Shown here: one piece after another, positions 33,026-46,600 of the stretch
Position numbering within the stretch: position 1 is the first letter of the stretch
Layout of the letters: each line of letters starts with the position of its first letter
DNA from: Symsagittifera roscoffensis
Lineage: Eukaryota; Xenacoelomorpha; Acoela; Convolutidae
Assembly (NCBI RefSeq): GCF_963678635.1
Contig: NC_087064.1
Location: 62,489,548 to 62,553,547 of the forward strand
Length of the DNA: 64,000 bases
Direction of reading: 5' to 3'
Translations under genes and position numbers: made by a program
Notes under the pieces: generated by a model
What the model saw: only the letters and a program-made list of their open reading frames with translations
Told to the model about the DNA's origin: nothing
Databases searched by the model: none

Positions 33026-33271
33026 CAGTAGCGGATTTAGGGAGGGGGGGCGGATGCCCCCCCCCTAAGGGATTCGACCCCCTACCGACCCAAAGGGTCC
33101 CCCCTTTGAACTATTTTGAAGCGCAGAAAATTTGGTCAAATTATGGTCTTTATAGTGGTTTGGAGAGCTCAGAAAATCAATTTGACCGACCTTAAAAAAA
33201 ATCGACAAAGTTTTCGAAAGTTTTCCAAAAGTCCGCCCCCCCCCCTTGAGAAAATCCTAGATCCGCCCCTG
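33026..33271. mobile_element. hAT-like MITE, 246 bp
   Basis: The ends are imperfect terminal inverted repeats: CAGTAGCGGATTTAGG at the left and, on the other strand from 33271, CAGGGGCGGATCTAGG. The CAG(G/T)(G/A)GCGGAT start is typical of hAT-type non-autonomous elements. It carries long G and C runs near both ends and no ORF. The 8-base flanks do not match, so the target-site duplication has decayed or the boundary is off by a few bases. Confidence 0.65.
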
Positions 33272-33989
33272 TCCCTATGCACTCAATCTATCGAAAATGA
33301 CAAAAAAGAAAAGATACTCAAATCTCTTCAAATTACTCTTGGGAGGTTTCAAGCCAAATTTGTTGGCGATGTAAATTAAAATGGGCCAGATTTTGCGTGA
33401 CAGCAGATAGGTCCTTTTGTCAACTATAATAATGTCGACCTTAATTAAAGTTTCGAATTTAGAAAAACCCTTCGTAGAATGAGAATACCGTTCTGAAGCT
33501 AAGTAGCTGAAGCTAGTGGGAGGCATCTTAAACAGCTTCATCTACACTGATTTTAAAACAGCTTCATCGGTCTCTTGCAAAGATATGACGGACCAAGTTA
33601 AAATCCTCCCCCATGTTAACTCGGTTCTAAATTGGGATTTTTCAGCCAGTCAGAATCGAGCATTTTACATGCAGCGCTTAGCAAATTTAATTTAAATTAA
33701 ACGCTGGGGTGGAGGATGTTAACTTGATCCGATATGACCAATGCCAATAAACGGAGTAGTGTCAACGAGTAATTGACTAGGCAGTAGCCATTTTCTAACT
33801 TGATCGCAAATCCTTATCTTTTTGATTGCTTTATGAAATTATATTCTGGCCTCATTGTACCCCGGGTTCTACAATTTCTATTTCATTGATTTGAAATACT
33901 ACCGGAGTTTCTTGCGAGAGTTACAGTCGTCAGGTTATCAAAGCCAAAGGAACACATCGTTAAAAAAATTCACCGCCAATATAATTTTT
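33272..33989. other. No gene recognised
   Basis: Spacer. A short duplicated phrase (TTTAAAACAGCTTCATC) is seen near 33525-33570. Short open frames here have no support. Confidence 0.35.
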
Positions 33990-34075
33990 TCGATTTTGTA
34001 GATAGTAGTAGATTCGAACTCATAGCCCATGGTGCCACTTTGAACAGACCCAGAGAAGTTCTCCACTAACGCTCT
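33990..34075 (-). other. tRNA-like relic or SINE head
   Basis: On the minus strand, GAGCGTTAGTGGAG resembles a pol III A box and GAGTTCGAATC, about 45 bases on, matches the B box. A complete cloverleaf is not convincing (no clean acceptor stem), so I prefer a degenerate tRNA or a tRNA-derived SINE over a working tRNA gene. Confidence 0.35.
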
Positions 34076-34716
34076 ATTTTGGTACCCGCTCAGTGATTTG
34101 ACCCCTAACTATCCAAAGAGTCCTTCCTTTTTACTCAAAGGTTAAAAGTTTGAGTAACCACTCACAGGAATAATTCCCCAATTGCACCTGCCTTTTTGCT
34201 GTGTAACTTTTAAATATAAAACTATACAAAACGTCTTTTTTTGGATTTCGTAAAATTAAAAATTTGTTGTAGTTTTTTAGCAAAAATTATGACAAACAAA
34301 GCTTAAACTGGATCGTATATATCTTCAATTCAGTTTCGATTCTATTTAGTCATCTGTCAATCAGACTGTCTTTTTTGGGTGCTGGCTATCATTTGAAGAT
34401 GCTGGCCTTCGGAATGTCTGCCATCTTTGGATGACCTCTAACACATTATCTGTATGATCTGTTGCACAAATGAGTCGCGTAATGGTTGAAATTTAACAGT
34501 TTTGAAAATTAATTCAGTTTTTTGTAATGGCGCTGCCAGCAGGCCAACATAGGAGAAAAACCCACCAAGAACATTATTTTTCTTGGCTAGCAATACTCGA
34601 GGAACCGCCAGTTTTGTTGGAACTTTGGCTTGATCGTTTCCAATGGGGGATGGTATCAAAAGAATTTATTGACCAGTTAACTTTCTGAATCTCAGCGACA
34701 CAAAAGGGGCGACACA

Positions 34717-37500
34717 TGGCAATTCTAACAAGGGATTTAGTCGCAAAAACCAGATTGAAAGGGGAGCAGACACTGTATCTGTGTCTGGGAGAAAAGGCGC
34801 AAGACAAATTCATAAAAGAAGACCGCCTTTGAATCTAGGGGCGACAAGATATCCGAGATTATGAGGCAGAAAACAATAAAGAACGAAACGAGACGTAAGA
34901 AAAGTTTCAGTTTTATAGAGGAGACAATGAATCGGGCAGCAACTGGAGCAGTTAGCCTTAGTGTTAAGCGGATTAGCAGCGAAATGTAACAATTTTAGAT
35001 TGAAAATCAGATTCTTACGTGATGTTTATCGTAAACATGTCAAACAGTGAGGGACAAAACAAATCATTCAGATCCACGAAGATGACGGAAAAAAGTACAA
35101 GATTGCGTTGACGTATCAACGAGGCAGTAATGACGTTAAACTCATATATCGACAAACTGGGAAGCGGCAAAAAGCGGACCGACAGGAGGCCGACTTCAAA
35201 TCAAGACGGAACCGGTGAGATTAATTAGATGAATTTAAACGATTAGCCGACAGCGCCGACGCGTAGGACAAATCCGAGGAGAAACCAAACTAGGCGATGC
35301 TACAATTGCGGCCATCCGGAATTTGTCCCGGATGGTATGGCCAGATGGGTAGCAAAAGTGATAAGCAGTTTTCGCTGAAAAAAAGGTGAATTTTGAACAA
35401 ACTAGAGCGTAGCAAATTAGCCGTGTGCGTCCAGCGGTGGAAGTCATATTGGGCGATTACGTAATCACGGCGATTTACTCGAGGCAGAAAAATAACCTCA
35501 AAGTAGATGGCAGAGAAGTTTCACTGAAAATGAATAGGAAAAAGTCAAACAAGTGGATCGACAGCGGGTTTCCTATATTTATTTTGACCATGAGAGAACT
35601 ATCCGAGGGAAGATTTTGAGTTACAGGATTATGGAAGTAACCCATTGCACCTACTTCGAACCATGGTGGGTGCTCTGGAATGCAACAGGTGGGCAATATC
35701 GACAAACATTAGAGTGAAAGGAGGAAATCGACCACCAATATTACGACGTGACCTGATGGCCAAAATTAGACTGCTGTTGATACAAAAAACACTGTCGGAG
35801 AAGGGTATGTCCATCCAGGGGGAATAAGGCTCCAAGGGTGAAATCTCAGGGTGAATCCAAGGGAGAAGGCCAGCGGACGAGGCAAGATTGGAACAATGGA
35901 TGGAGTACTCTTGAAAGCAGTTTTCAATTCTTTTTAAACGTTTTGATAAGTTAAAGAACTCTAAACTTCAGACAGAATTTTTGCAAATTTTTGCAAGTTT
36001 AACAAAAAAAAAGAAGAAGAGTTCCAAATAAACAGCTGAAAAAAGTCGGCAAACAAATCATAAAACTTCTGAAGCAAGAGTACAGCGAGAAAATAAATGA
36101 TTGCTCAAATGGTTTTTTCGTCTAACAAACAGTGATAACAGTTGAAAAGAGCTGGTCAGTAAAATTGAATAAGCAAAAAATAAGCCGTTTGAAGCAAAAA
36201 AATGAATAAGCAAGTCCATAAAAACAAATATTAAATACCTGACATAGTAGAACTCATAGATACGGACGGAAAAACGATCAGCGAAAGAAAACCAAGGAAA
36301 GATTTCGTTCTACGATGGATTTGACATATGCGAGTGGTCAACTACCAATCAGTCAAGAAACAAGCGCTTAAAGTGATTTTCATTGATTGAGCAAAAATCA
36401 ACCGGAATCCACAGATCCAAAGCAGCGGTTCTATGGGTTGACTACTCTGCATGCGGAATTCTAAATGGTAATGAACTTACAATTATCCTAGTTCCCCCAG
36501 CACAAGCGTTTATTGATGATATATTACTTGTAACAAAACGACCCGAATAAGAACACAAGTCCACCCGAGAGAAATTACTTAGGAAACTGGACAAGGGAAA
36601 CATATCACTGAAATTAACAATAAGTAACTTTGCACCAGCGTAGTATGAATGATTAGCTCAAAAAATTATCTCAACGGGCTAACAACGCTTCGGAAAAAAG
36701 ACAATTGAAACGTCAAAACCATCTCACACGCTATTCCAACTTAAAACTTTTGTAGACTCGATGCAAAGCTTGCACAAGTATCTGCCAGCAATGTCTGAAT
36801 CATCAGCATGTCTACGCTTCTTCCTTAGTAGAAAACCTGTGGACATCAAAAAACAAAACCGCTTTCCAAAACTTACAACTACGAACGGCAAATTCAGTGA
36901 AACTGAGGCATAATGACTTCCTCAAAGACATCACGACAGTGTGCGACGCAAGTCATAATGTATCTGGGCGGTATTCGAGCACATCGGATCCGAGGGTTGG
37001 CGTCCAATATCATTCACGTCACGCTACTTGAACGACCCAGAAAATAATAAGTCGAGAAACAGGAACCATTTGGAGACAATAGAAGGCTTATGGGGGCAGA
37101 TTTTTTGAATATGTGTTGGGTGTAAATTTTTGCGTAAAAAATGGAAAACGCGCTTTTTTCATTAAAAGGGAAACAGCAAGAAAAAAGAACCGATGTTTTG
37201 CCGAATAATAAAAACATCAGACTGGCTAATCTGTTCGTTTTTGAAGTAGAGCATAACCGGGGGACTGAAAGGGGACTAGCAGACTTGTTATCACGGAAAG
37301 CCAACATCAAAGGGTGGCCGAATAGCACATAAGACAGCATATTCACTGTGGAGACAATAAACTCCATCCGTGGCGTCCTCAGATTCAAAAAAGTAGAAGA
37401 GCAAATAAATAAAATTGCCGGCAGCGTTCGAAAAGTCATGCAGCAAAAAACCAACCAATCACAGCTCAGCAATTTGCACAAACCGACAGTCAAGTGACAA
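34717..37500 (+). pseudogene. Decayed Gypsy-type (Ty3-like) gag-pol
   Basis: Fragments occur in the order expected for gag-pol. A gag-like stretch (TRLKGEQTLYLCLGEKAQDKF) starts near 34717. A half-lost zinc knuckle, RRCYNCGHPEF, is at 35292-35325 (the final Cys is missing). A reverse transcriptase catalytic box, FIDDILLVTK, lies near 36508. A post-RT segment, LKTFVDSMQSLHKYLPAMSE, lies near 36741-36800. The end of the RNase H region, FEVEHNRGTERGLADLLSR, is at about 37240-37300. Stops and frameshifts separate every block. No integrase or LTR was recognised. The source element would have copied itself through RNA. Confidence 0.6.
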
Positions 37501-37839
37501 AAACTCAATCTAATTGGAGTGATATATATTCTGAACGGTACAACAAGAAGTAAGCTGCCATGAAAAATATGGAGAGAAGTTTAAGAGAGCAAAATTAATT
37601 TAAAAGATATCGAAGTTGCTGACACAAGAAACGAGGAGATTGAAAAAGTATCCGTTGAGTCGATAAATCAAGTTTCTACTTCAGAAAACTGCAGTACTCG
37701 AAAAATAGAAAAACTTTTGCTTAATGGTGATTTTTTTCCTGTTGAAAACTGAGAAAACTGCATTCAGAAAAATTGCCTCACCAAACAGTTTAAACTGATG
37801 TTTATCGAATCCAGTATGCGTCGATTCTCCGTTTGGAAG

Positions 37840-38144
37840 CCATTTTGGAATTGACAAAAGCTAATAATCCCAAATTTTAAAATTACATTATATGATCAGG
37901 TATTACTCGCAGCACCGAAAAAATCCGCGTTGAAGAGAATTGTTTGTGGATGAATCAAAAAAGAATTTAAGTAGGAAAACAGCTCATGCTGTCATTTTAA
38001 AGCCACGAGTCAACCAGCAGCCAGGATGAGACCGCGTCATGAGGCAGTTGGCGTAATGGTAGATAATATATCGAAGTCGGAAGATCAAAAAAGAGAAACG
38101 AATAATACCAAAACTGCGCAAATTGTGTTCCAAATAAATGAAGC

Positions 38145-38198
<54 letters not shown>

Positions 38199-39062
38199 GG
38201 CTGTAGATTGGCCAAAAACTCAATTTTTAGTCGTCCATAAGTTGATAATTCTACCGTACCTCTAAGTGATATGTAATGAAAACAGTTATTTCTAAATTTT
38301 AAATAAAGTTTGTTTCAATTTTCTTGCATTTCGTTTAGCAAAGAGGGAAAAACTCGAAAAAGGAAAAAGCTCCACCGGTGGACGAAAAGAAAGGCGAGTA
38401 GGAAAACAGCCCATGGTGCCATACTGAAGTCACAAATCAACCAGCAGCCAGTTGGCGTAAGGCAAGTAAGAAAACAGCCCATGGTATCACACTAAAGCCA
38501 CGACTCAATCAGCAGCCATAATGAGACCGCGTCATGACGCATTTGGCATACAAGAAAAGCAGTATGTACGATGGGGGTAGAGATTATAGATAACAGATCG
38601 AAGTTAGGAAGAGAAAATTGAAAGTGAAGGAACATTGTGACAAAGCTGCCAAATTTTTGCTTAAACAAAAAGCGCAGGTAGAGAGCTGACTATTTTTTGA
38701 TCCAAAACGATTGGACGCCAATTCGGAATTCACAGAAGCTAAACCTCTAAATTTCAAAATAACACATTACATGATCAAGTATTAATCGCAATACTAAAAT
38801 AAAATTCCACCTTGGAGAGACTTCTTCGTGGATGATTGAAAAAAAGAATTCAAGTAAGAAAACTGCTCATGCTGTCATTTTAAAGCCACGAGTCAACCAG
38901 CAGCCAGGATGAGACCGCCTCATGAGGCAGTTGGCGTAATGACAAACACAATACGGAGCCGGGAGGACAAATATGAGAAACGAATACCAAAACTGCTCAA
39001 AATTCGTTCCAAATAAATGAAGCCCCGAGAGAGAGAGAGAGAGAGAGAGATAGAGAAAGAGC

Positions 39063-39102
<40 letters not shown>

Positions 39103-39940
39103 TAGCCGGCTGTAGATTGGCCGAAAACTCAATTTTTAGTCGTCCATAACTTGATAATTCTACCGTGCCTCTAAGTGTTATTTAATGAAAACAGTTATTT
39201 CTAAATTTTAAAAAAAAAGTTTGTTCCAGCTTTCTTGAATTTCGTTTAGCAAAGAGAGAAAAACTCGCAGAACGAAAAAGCTCCACCCGTGGACGAACAG
39301 AAAGGCGAGTAAGAAATCAGCCCATGGTGTCATACTAAAATCACGAACCAACCAGCAGCCAGTTGGCGTAAGGTAAGTACGAAAACAGCCCATGGTATCA
39401 CACTAAAGCCACGGCTCAATCAGCAGCCATGATGGGACCGCGTCATGACGCATTTGGCATAAGCAAACATCAGTACGTACGATGGGGGTAGAGATTATAG
39501 ATAGAAGATCGAAGTTGGGAAGAGAAAAATGAAAGTGAAGGAACATTGTGTCACATATGCTAAATTTTCGCTTAAACAATAAAGACCAGGGAGAGAGCTG
39601 ACTGTTTTTTTTTGGTCAAAACGCTTGGACGCCATTTTGGAATTCACTGAAGTTAAATCTCTTCAATTCAAATTAACACAATCCATTATCAAGTATTACT
39701 TGCAATACCAAAATGAAAATCCACCTTGGAGAGACTTCTTCGTGGATGATTGACAAAAAGAATTCAAGTAAGAAAATAGCTCATGCTGTCATATTAAAGC
39801 CACGAGTCAACCAGCAGCCAGGATGAGACCGCCTGATGAGGCAGTTGACGTAATGACAGACACAAAAACGAAGCCGGGAGGACAAAAATGAGAAACGAAT
39901 ACCAAAACTGCGCAAATTTCGTTCCAAATAAATAAAACCC

Positions 39941-39983
<43 letters not shown>

Positions 39984-40128
39984 ACTGTAGATTGGCCAGA
40001 AACTCAATGTTTTTAGTCGTCATATTTTGATAATTCTGCCGTGCCTATAAGTGTTGTTTAATGAAGACCGTTATTTCTAAATTTTAAATAAAGTTTGTTC
40101 CAACTTTCTTGCTTTTCGTTTAGCAAGG
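37840..40128. repeat. Tandem ~0.9 kb repeat, 2.5 units, with AG microsatellites
   Basis: Units begin near 37840, 38716 and 39629 and the third runs into the N gap. Each holds a GAGTCAACCAGCAGCCAGGATGA block (38005, 38889, 39805) and an AG run (38146-38193, 39027-39103, 39942-39979). The first two units also have further partial copies of the AACCAGCAGCCA block after GAAAACAGCCCATGGT. The AG runs give false Leu-Ser or Arg-Glu repeat frames. Confidence 0.85.
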
Positions 40129-40328
40129 NNNNNNNNNNNNNNNNNNNNNNNNNNNNNNNNNNNNNNNNNNNNNNNNNNNNNNNNNNNNNNNNNNNNNNNN
40201 NNNNNNNNNNNNNNNNNNNNNNNNNNNNNNNNNNNNNNNNNNNNNNNNNNNNNNNNNNNNNNNNNNNNNNNNNNNNNNNNNNNNNNNNNNNNNNNNNNNN
40301 NNNNNNNNNNNNNNNNNNNNNNNNNNNN
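40129..40328. other. Assembly gap, 200 N
   Basis: Exactly 200 N, which suggests a standard-size placeholder of unknown true length. It lies inside the tandem repeat and in front of the reverse transcriptase element, so that element's 5' part may be missing. Confidence 0.98.
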
Positions 40329-40401
40329 TTAAGTTTAGCACGTGTCTTGTTAAACAAGAAAAGAAAAGGAAAAAAAACAACAACAACCACAACAACATTG
40401 A

Positions 40402-40564
40402 CATCTATTGCAACTATTGCAACTATTGCAACTATTGCAACTATTGCAACTATTGCAACTATTACAACTATTGCAACAATTGCAACAATTGCAACTATTG
40501 CAACAATAGCAACTATCGCAACTATTGCAACTATTGTAACTATTGCAACTATTGCAACTATTGA
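40402..40564. repeat. 9 bp minisatellite TTGCAACTA
   Basis: About 18 copies of CTATTGCAA with few variants. Read in frame it gives repeated Thr-Ile-Ala, which is not a protein-coding signal. Confidence 0.95.
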
Positions 40565-40644
40565 GGAGTTTGCCAACCCCGACACGAAATGATGAGGAGA
40601 AGCGACAGAGCGATAAGACCGCCGTCTTACTTTGGTTTTTGTGA

Positions 40645-43600
40645 TCACTCGGAAGAAAAGAGGACACCGTTTCAGCGTCGCAGAGAGTTAGTGACGATGA
40701 ACAAGAGGATTCATACAACGAATCCGTAGACAAAATAGAAAATGAAGAACAACATACTGGGGCGACTCAACAGCTTCGTGTTATGACCCTCAGTGAGCAA
40801 GACCATTATCCTGTCGTACCCATTACAGAAAACGTCACAAACTGTTTGCTTGACGCCTTTGGAGGGTCTCTCGACATATCTAAGGAAGTTCAAGAAACTG
40901 AATGGGGGAACAGATGGACTGTGAGTGTGAACCTCCAAGGCAAACTGTATTTAGTCCCGGGGGGAAACATTGGCCGTAAACACGTTGATCTTTTAACGAA
41001 AGAAGTCTGCCGATTGAACCAAAACGAATGTTCAGAACGACTACTTGTATTCAGCCGATTAATCTTACAGCGGGACCCAATGATAAAAACCACACGTGAT
41101 GTGAGAGCTTTGATAGGAAGACGACTTGAAGACTGGGAAAATAGTAAGTTCAATATTCTACTACAAGAAGCCAAACGATGTTCACAAAAACAACCGAGGA
41201 AACCTATGAAAAAAAATAGATCTGAAGACGAGCACACCGCAGTGGTTTTTGCACGAATGATGATGGAAGGGAAAGTTCGGTCTGCCATGCGTTGGCTGAC
41301 AAGCAGATCTGGCGGAGGTCTGCTCCATCCAAATGACGAAGTTATTGATTCCACAACAAAAACAAGAAAATTAGTCATTGACATTCTGAAAGAGAAGCAT
41401 CCCGTAGCAAAAAAGTCAAAAGAAGAAGCAAGAATACAAGTAGACAGCTTGCCTGAATTAGAAACAGTAACCATCACTTCTTCTTATATAGAAAAATTTG
41501 CGAGGTCAATGCACGGTGGAGCCGGACCCTCAGGAACAGATTCGGAACACTGGAAAGACGTATTTCTTCGATTTGGAGGACACAGTTCGGCTTTAAGAGA
41601 CGAAGTGGCGGCGCTGATCACAAAGATAGCTAACGAAAATATTCCATGGAACTAAATACGAGCATTGATGTCAGGTCGTCTGATTGCTTTGGACAAGTGC
41701 CCCGGAGTTAGACCCATTGGCATAGGTGAGTGTTTGCGAAGAGTAATGTGTAAATGTATGGCCGAAGCGACCAAAAAAGATCTCGAAGAAACCTGTGGAT
41801 CTCAACAACTAGCTTGTGGTGTGAAAGCAGGAATAGAAGGAGCTGTACACGCAGTGGAGGAGTTGTTTAATAGCACCAAAGAGGACGGACATGGTCTTCT
41901 ATTGATAGATGCCTCAAATGCATTCAATGCATTGAACAGGGAAACGGCTCTATGGAATGCTAGAATACTTTGGCCAAGGTGCTCACGATTTCTTTTCAAC
42001 ACATATAGAGGGTATGGGTATGCGCCGCTAATCGTTGCAGGAACGACAGAACTTCTTTTCAGTAGTGAAGGCACTACACAGGGTGATCCACTAGCGATGT
42101 TATTCTATGGGGTTTCATTGATGCCATTGATTGAATCACTCAAAGACCGAGATAAGTATTTACAAACATGGTATGCAGATGATTCGGGAGCTCTTGGCGC
42201 ACTAGAAAACCTGGTTGAATGGTTGTCATCTTTGATAGAAAAAGGTCCGAAGTATGGCTATTACCCCGAGCCAAGCAAAAGTTATTTGGTTGTTCACCCG
42301 AATTTTGTTGAAAAAGCTCATCAATTGTTTGACAGGTTCGGCATCAGAATAGTTGAAGGTAGAAGATATTTGGGCGGATTTATTGGCTCTGATGAAGGCA
42401 AAACTCGTTTCACTACAAAAAAGGTCCAAGAATGGTTGGATTGTCTTAGCGAGTTGTCCAAAGTGGCAGAAAAAGAACCTCAAGCTGCTTTAGTTGGATT
42501 AACAAGATCACTGCAATGCGAATGGAATTTTGTCCAGAGAGTAGTCAAAGATACGTCGCAGCTGTTTGCTCCTCTCGAGAAGATGCTGGAGGAAAATTTT
42601 TTGCCAAGCTTACTAGGAACGTCTAGTGTCACACACTCAGATCGTGTTTTGTATTCACTTCCTGTCAAAAGAGGGGGACTAGGTGTACGAAATCCAACAG
42701 AAGGTGCCGAACTAGCATTTTCCACTTCACGTGAAGCAACCGACTGTCTCGTGAGTTCGATCCTTCACCAAGATGATTTCGAACAAACTCTACACAAAAC
42801 AAAGATGAGAGAAGCAAGAAAAAATCACGAGGAGAAACAAAATGCTGTGGACAAAGATAAACTCGATGAATTGCTTGCAGTTTTACCAGCAGATCAGAAA
42901 CGAGCGATCCGGAGAATAATCGACAACAACTGTTCCTTGTGGCTAACTTCGCTGCCCTTGTTGAAAGATAATTTTGATTTGTCAGCCACAGAGTTCAGAG
43001 ACGCTCTATGTGTCAGGTACAGAAAACCACTCAAACGTTCTTTCTCGAGATGCGATGAATGTCAACAATATTTTGACTTACAGCATGCACTTTCTTGCAA
43101 GAAGGGCGGACTGGTAACACTACGACACAACGAAATAAGAGACGCAGTGGGCGATCTTGCTTCAATTTTGTGGAAAGATGTGAAAAGAGAACCTGTCGTA
43201 AAAGAACCAGATATAGAAAATGGAACCCCGGCACTAATTGCAGATCTTTCAGCTCGTGGGGTTTGGGATAGACAGTCGGCTGCGTCGTTCGACATCCGTG
43301 TTACAGACACTGACGCTCCGTCTTACCAAAACCGCAATCCCATGAATGTACTGAAAACTGCAGAGATTGAAAAGAAAAATAAGTATGGACCGGCTTGTGA
43401 AGAAAAGCACATGTCTTTCACTCCACTTGTCACTTCAATAGATGGTGTTTTGGCACCGAGGTTCACGTTTTTCCTCAAACGACTAGCAGATGGTCTGGCA
43501 TCAAAATGGGACCGCCCATATAGTCATGTCATGTGCTGGGTGAGATGTAGAATTTCATTGGCTATACTAAGAGCAACCAACATTTGCATCAGAGGCACAA

Positions 43601-43659
43601 GATCCAAATGGCGATCCCTCGGCGTTGAGGACGGTTACACAATTGGAATGGCATTCTAA
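40645..43659 (+). pseudogene. RLE-type non-LTR retrotransposon polyprotein with one in-frame stop
   Basis: The frame is open from 40645 (first ATG 40783) to TAA at 43657-43659 and is interrupted only by a TAA at 41653-41655. Upstream are about 290 residues with RWTVSVNLQGKLYLVPGG and GAGPSGTDSEHWKDVFLR. Downstream come reverse transcriptase motifs: GVRPIGIGE, LLIDASNAFNALN, TTQGDPLAM and the catalytic YADD (near 42172). A CX2CX7HX3C finger (CDEC..H..C, near 43051) is followed directly by RHN, then ADLSARG, FDIRVTD and AEIEKKNKY. This is the layout of restriction-like endonucleases in R2-type elements. The enzyme would nick a target and reverse-transcribe there. The Utopia clade, which targets U2 snRNA genes, is one possibility, but this is inference. 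N-terminal DNA-binding fingers are absent and may lie in the gap. Confidence 0.75.
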
Positions 43660-46600
43660 AAATTCACACGCTGTTAACTGGGGCTTTCATCGCGCATAAC
43701 TGACTCCTATGATATTAGAATTTCGTCACCATTTGCATAATATTTCGAAGAATATGAGATGTTTGAAGATAAAAACACAGGATGACAACTGTGAACAAGC
43801 AACGAAAAACAAGCACCATTCGAAACCAATTTATTTTGATTTGATGATTTAAATTTAGATATTAAGAAGTTTTCAATTGTTAAACAACTGTTCCAATGAT
43901 TCTTTTTTTTTCACGTAACTGTTCAAAAATGATAAGTGTTGACGGCGTATGGGGTCATAAATTTGAGTATGTAAACGGGTATTTCAATGACTTTTACACC
44001 AAAAACTAGTTATTTGCGACATGAAAACCAACTAATCAAAATTAAATATGGTGAACTTGAGATAAACTCCTCTCAACTAATTACCAACTAAAATCACAAA
44101 ATTTTGTTTTCTTCAAAATGAAAAGAAGTAATAAATTAAAAAGCAAGCAAAAAGTTCATGATTTCAAGGTTTGAGTTTTCTTAAAAAAAATAAAATATTT
44201 TGCAAGTTTCCAGAATAAATGGCTTAAAATTGGCGAGTTCCTTTGAAAAAAAGCACCAAACTACCATTGACAGCTTTGTTTCGGTAATTTTTTTTCAAAG
44301 CCTAATTTCGTTAATTTCTTGTTAATCATATTTGAAACACTTCGTCACACAGGTCAAAAATAAAAATTTTCAGAAAGATCAGGAAACTGATAAAAAGATC
44401 AACCATAAAATTTTGGGTTTTTTGAAGTTCAACCTTGTGATTTATCGGTCGCAAATAGTATCGAATTTAGGTTCTTTCACTACCCAATTGTACTTGCACG
44501 CGTTTTTTGCGTCATTTTTGCTTTTTGTTTGAGCCTGTGAATATCATGATTGAGCACTAATTAAAACTGGAAATATAAAAAAAACCTTTGAGAGTGAGAT
44601 AGAAGAGAATGATTGACTAAAATTAAGTTATCATAACAATTTTTCATGTTAATCTGGACAATGATGAGGACTATTATATTTTGATTGGATCATTTGTTTT
44701 CTTATTTTCATTTTATTATAATCAGCTCAAATTTTAAAGGATTTTTTTTGCTTTGTTTTTTGGCATGGTGAAAAAAATTGAGCATGAATGCAATGAGTTA
44801 AACAGACAGCTTGCAAATTGTTGCGAAAGTGTTCTGACCGTAAGTTCTACTCGAATTTCTTGTCCAACCCCCATATGCAAACAGGTGTCTTTTTTTCGTA
44901 CTTTTTCACGACTTCCATTTTGACTGACTGAAACTAAAGCTTCCAAAAACTGCCTTTGACGCCAATATCTACTAATTGTGAGGTGTTTGAGCGCGCCAGA
45001 GAACGCTATTCTTGGTCAAAATTTTTCAAAGAAAGCCCCAAAACAAAAAATACATCATGATTTTGTGCCGATCCGACCGGATGACAATTGTCAAAAGTAT
45101 TTTCAATTGATTCTATTTTTTCCACCTAATTGTTTGAAAAAAAATGTGTTGACGGCGTATGTGGTCATTAATTTGATTATGTTAACCGGTATTACAAAGA
45201 TTTTACACCATAAACCAATTATTATAAAAAAATGGAAACCAACTAATCAAAATCAAAAATGGTGAGTTTGATAACAAGTTCCTCTCAAGTAGTTACGGTC
45301 TAAAATCACATAATTTTGTTTTATTCACAACCGAATGAATTTACAAAAAAGCAACCAAAAGGTTGATTCTGTAAAAGACATCTTCTGCAAACTTTTAAGT
45401 TTTCCTAGAAAAGCAAAAGATTTTGTAAAGTTTCCATAATAAATGACCTGAAAATGGAAAGAAAGCCTTAAAAATTCTTTATTTTTCTTTTAACCTTAGA
45501 AGTAAACTATTTCTAAATTGTTATGCTAAAGTCAGTTCAGTGCTCAAGCGCAACGAGATAAAACTTGATTCTACATACTTTGAGCGTACATAAAAATTGT
45601 AGCAGCACAAAGCAATTTCATCCTTATTATAACAAGTGTGAATTTGCATTAGATTGCTAAAAACAATAGTATTTCTGAGGTCATGTGATCTACAGGCTAA
45701 CACGTACATCTAGCTTAAAGGTGCCCCACTAGGAGTTTTTTCTAAGCTGAAAATAGCCTGGATTAAGCTTATTGCTGATATCAGAAACTAGATGCGAAAT
45801 AATGAGTTTCAAGTTTCGTGAAGGAAACTGTGACCAAAAACTTTTTTGATTATTTAGAAAAAAATGTGTGTACCTGTGATGTGATTTTGAGATCATTGGT
45901 GCTTTATACATAAAAAAGCAAAATTGATTGTAAAATGGCTGAATGTGGGAGAGAAATTTGTCTTTGGGAACTATTTATTCTTTTTTGTTTTAATTTTCAA
46001 AGCAAAACTAGGTACCAGAAACAAAATAGGTTAAGCGATACATCAATTAAACTTTCTCTCAATCGATATTTGAACGAAACCATAAAAACATCTCAGTATC
46101 TGGCAAAAAAACGGTTCCACATTTTTAATTTGGATGGATTCAAGCGAGCGAGCAAGTGTAATGATAGGATAAATAGATTTATATTAATGTATGAGAATTA
46201 AAGTTTTCTAGTTTTCTAATTTTTATTTAACGCTTTGTTGACATTAAAAAAGTTTTGAAAAAAATTCAAAAATTAATCTCCATTTTTGTTGAGAATTGCA
46301 GTTCAATACGGCTCTCTTGATACTGTTCTAAGCATTAATCTAGTTCCTCTCATCAAATCAAGCGCAAAAAAGAACAATGTGAAAAAAAAATTTAATTGTG
46401 GCCAGTAATTCTTTTGCATATAGGGTAATTAACTAGAACGATTGACAAATCGGACCACCGAATGCTTAGACTCAAACAAGTTTGATTTTCTAAACTTTTT
46501 TTGCAAGCCTATACTTTGAATGCGGTCATTTCAAAAACTTGTTCATGAAACAGTCCATTAATTTGAGATTATTTTTTTAAAGATGCGCCTTAAAGTGAAA

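Noticed and set aside
33055-33110. tRNA T-loop-like GATTCGACCCC
   Set aside because: It lies inside the hAT-like MITE and has no partner arms.
38026-38265. Leu-Ser or Arg-Glu repeat proteins at the AG runs (also 38920-39132 and 39781-40023)
   Set aside because: They are translations of AG microsatellites.
40402-40564. CRISPR-like regular array
   Set aside because: Nine-base units with no spacers. It is a simple minisatellite.
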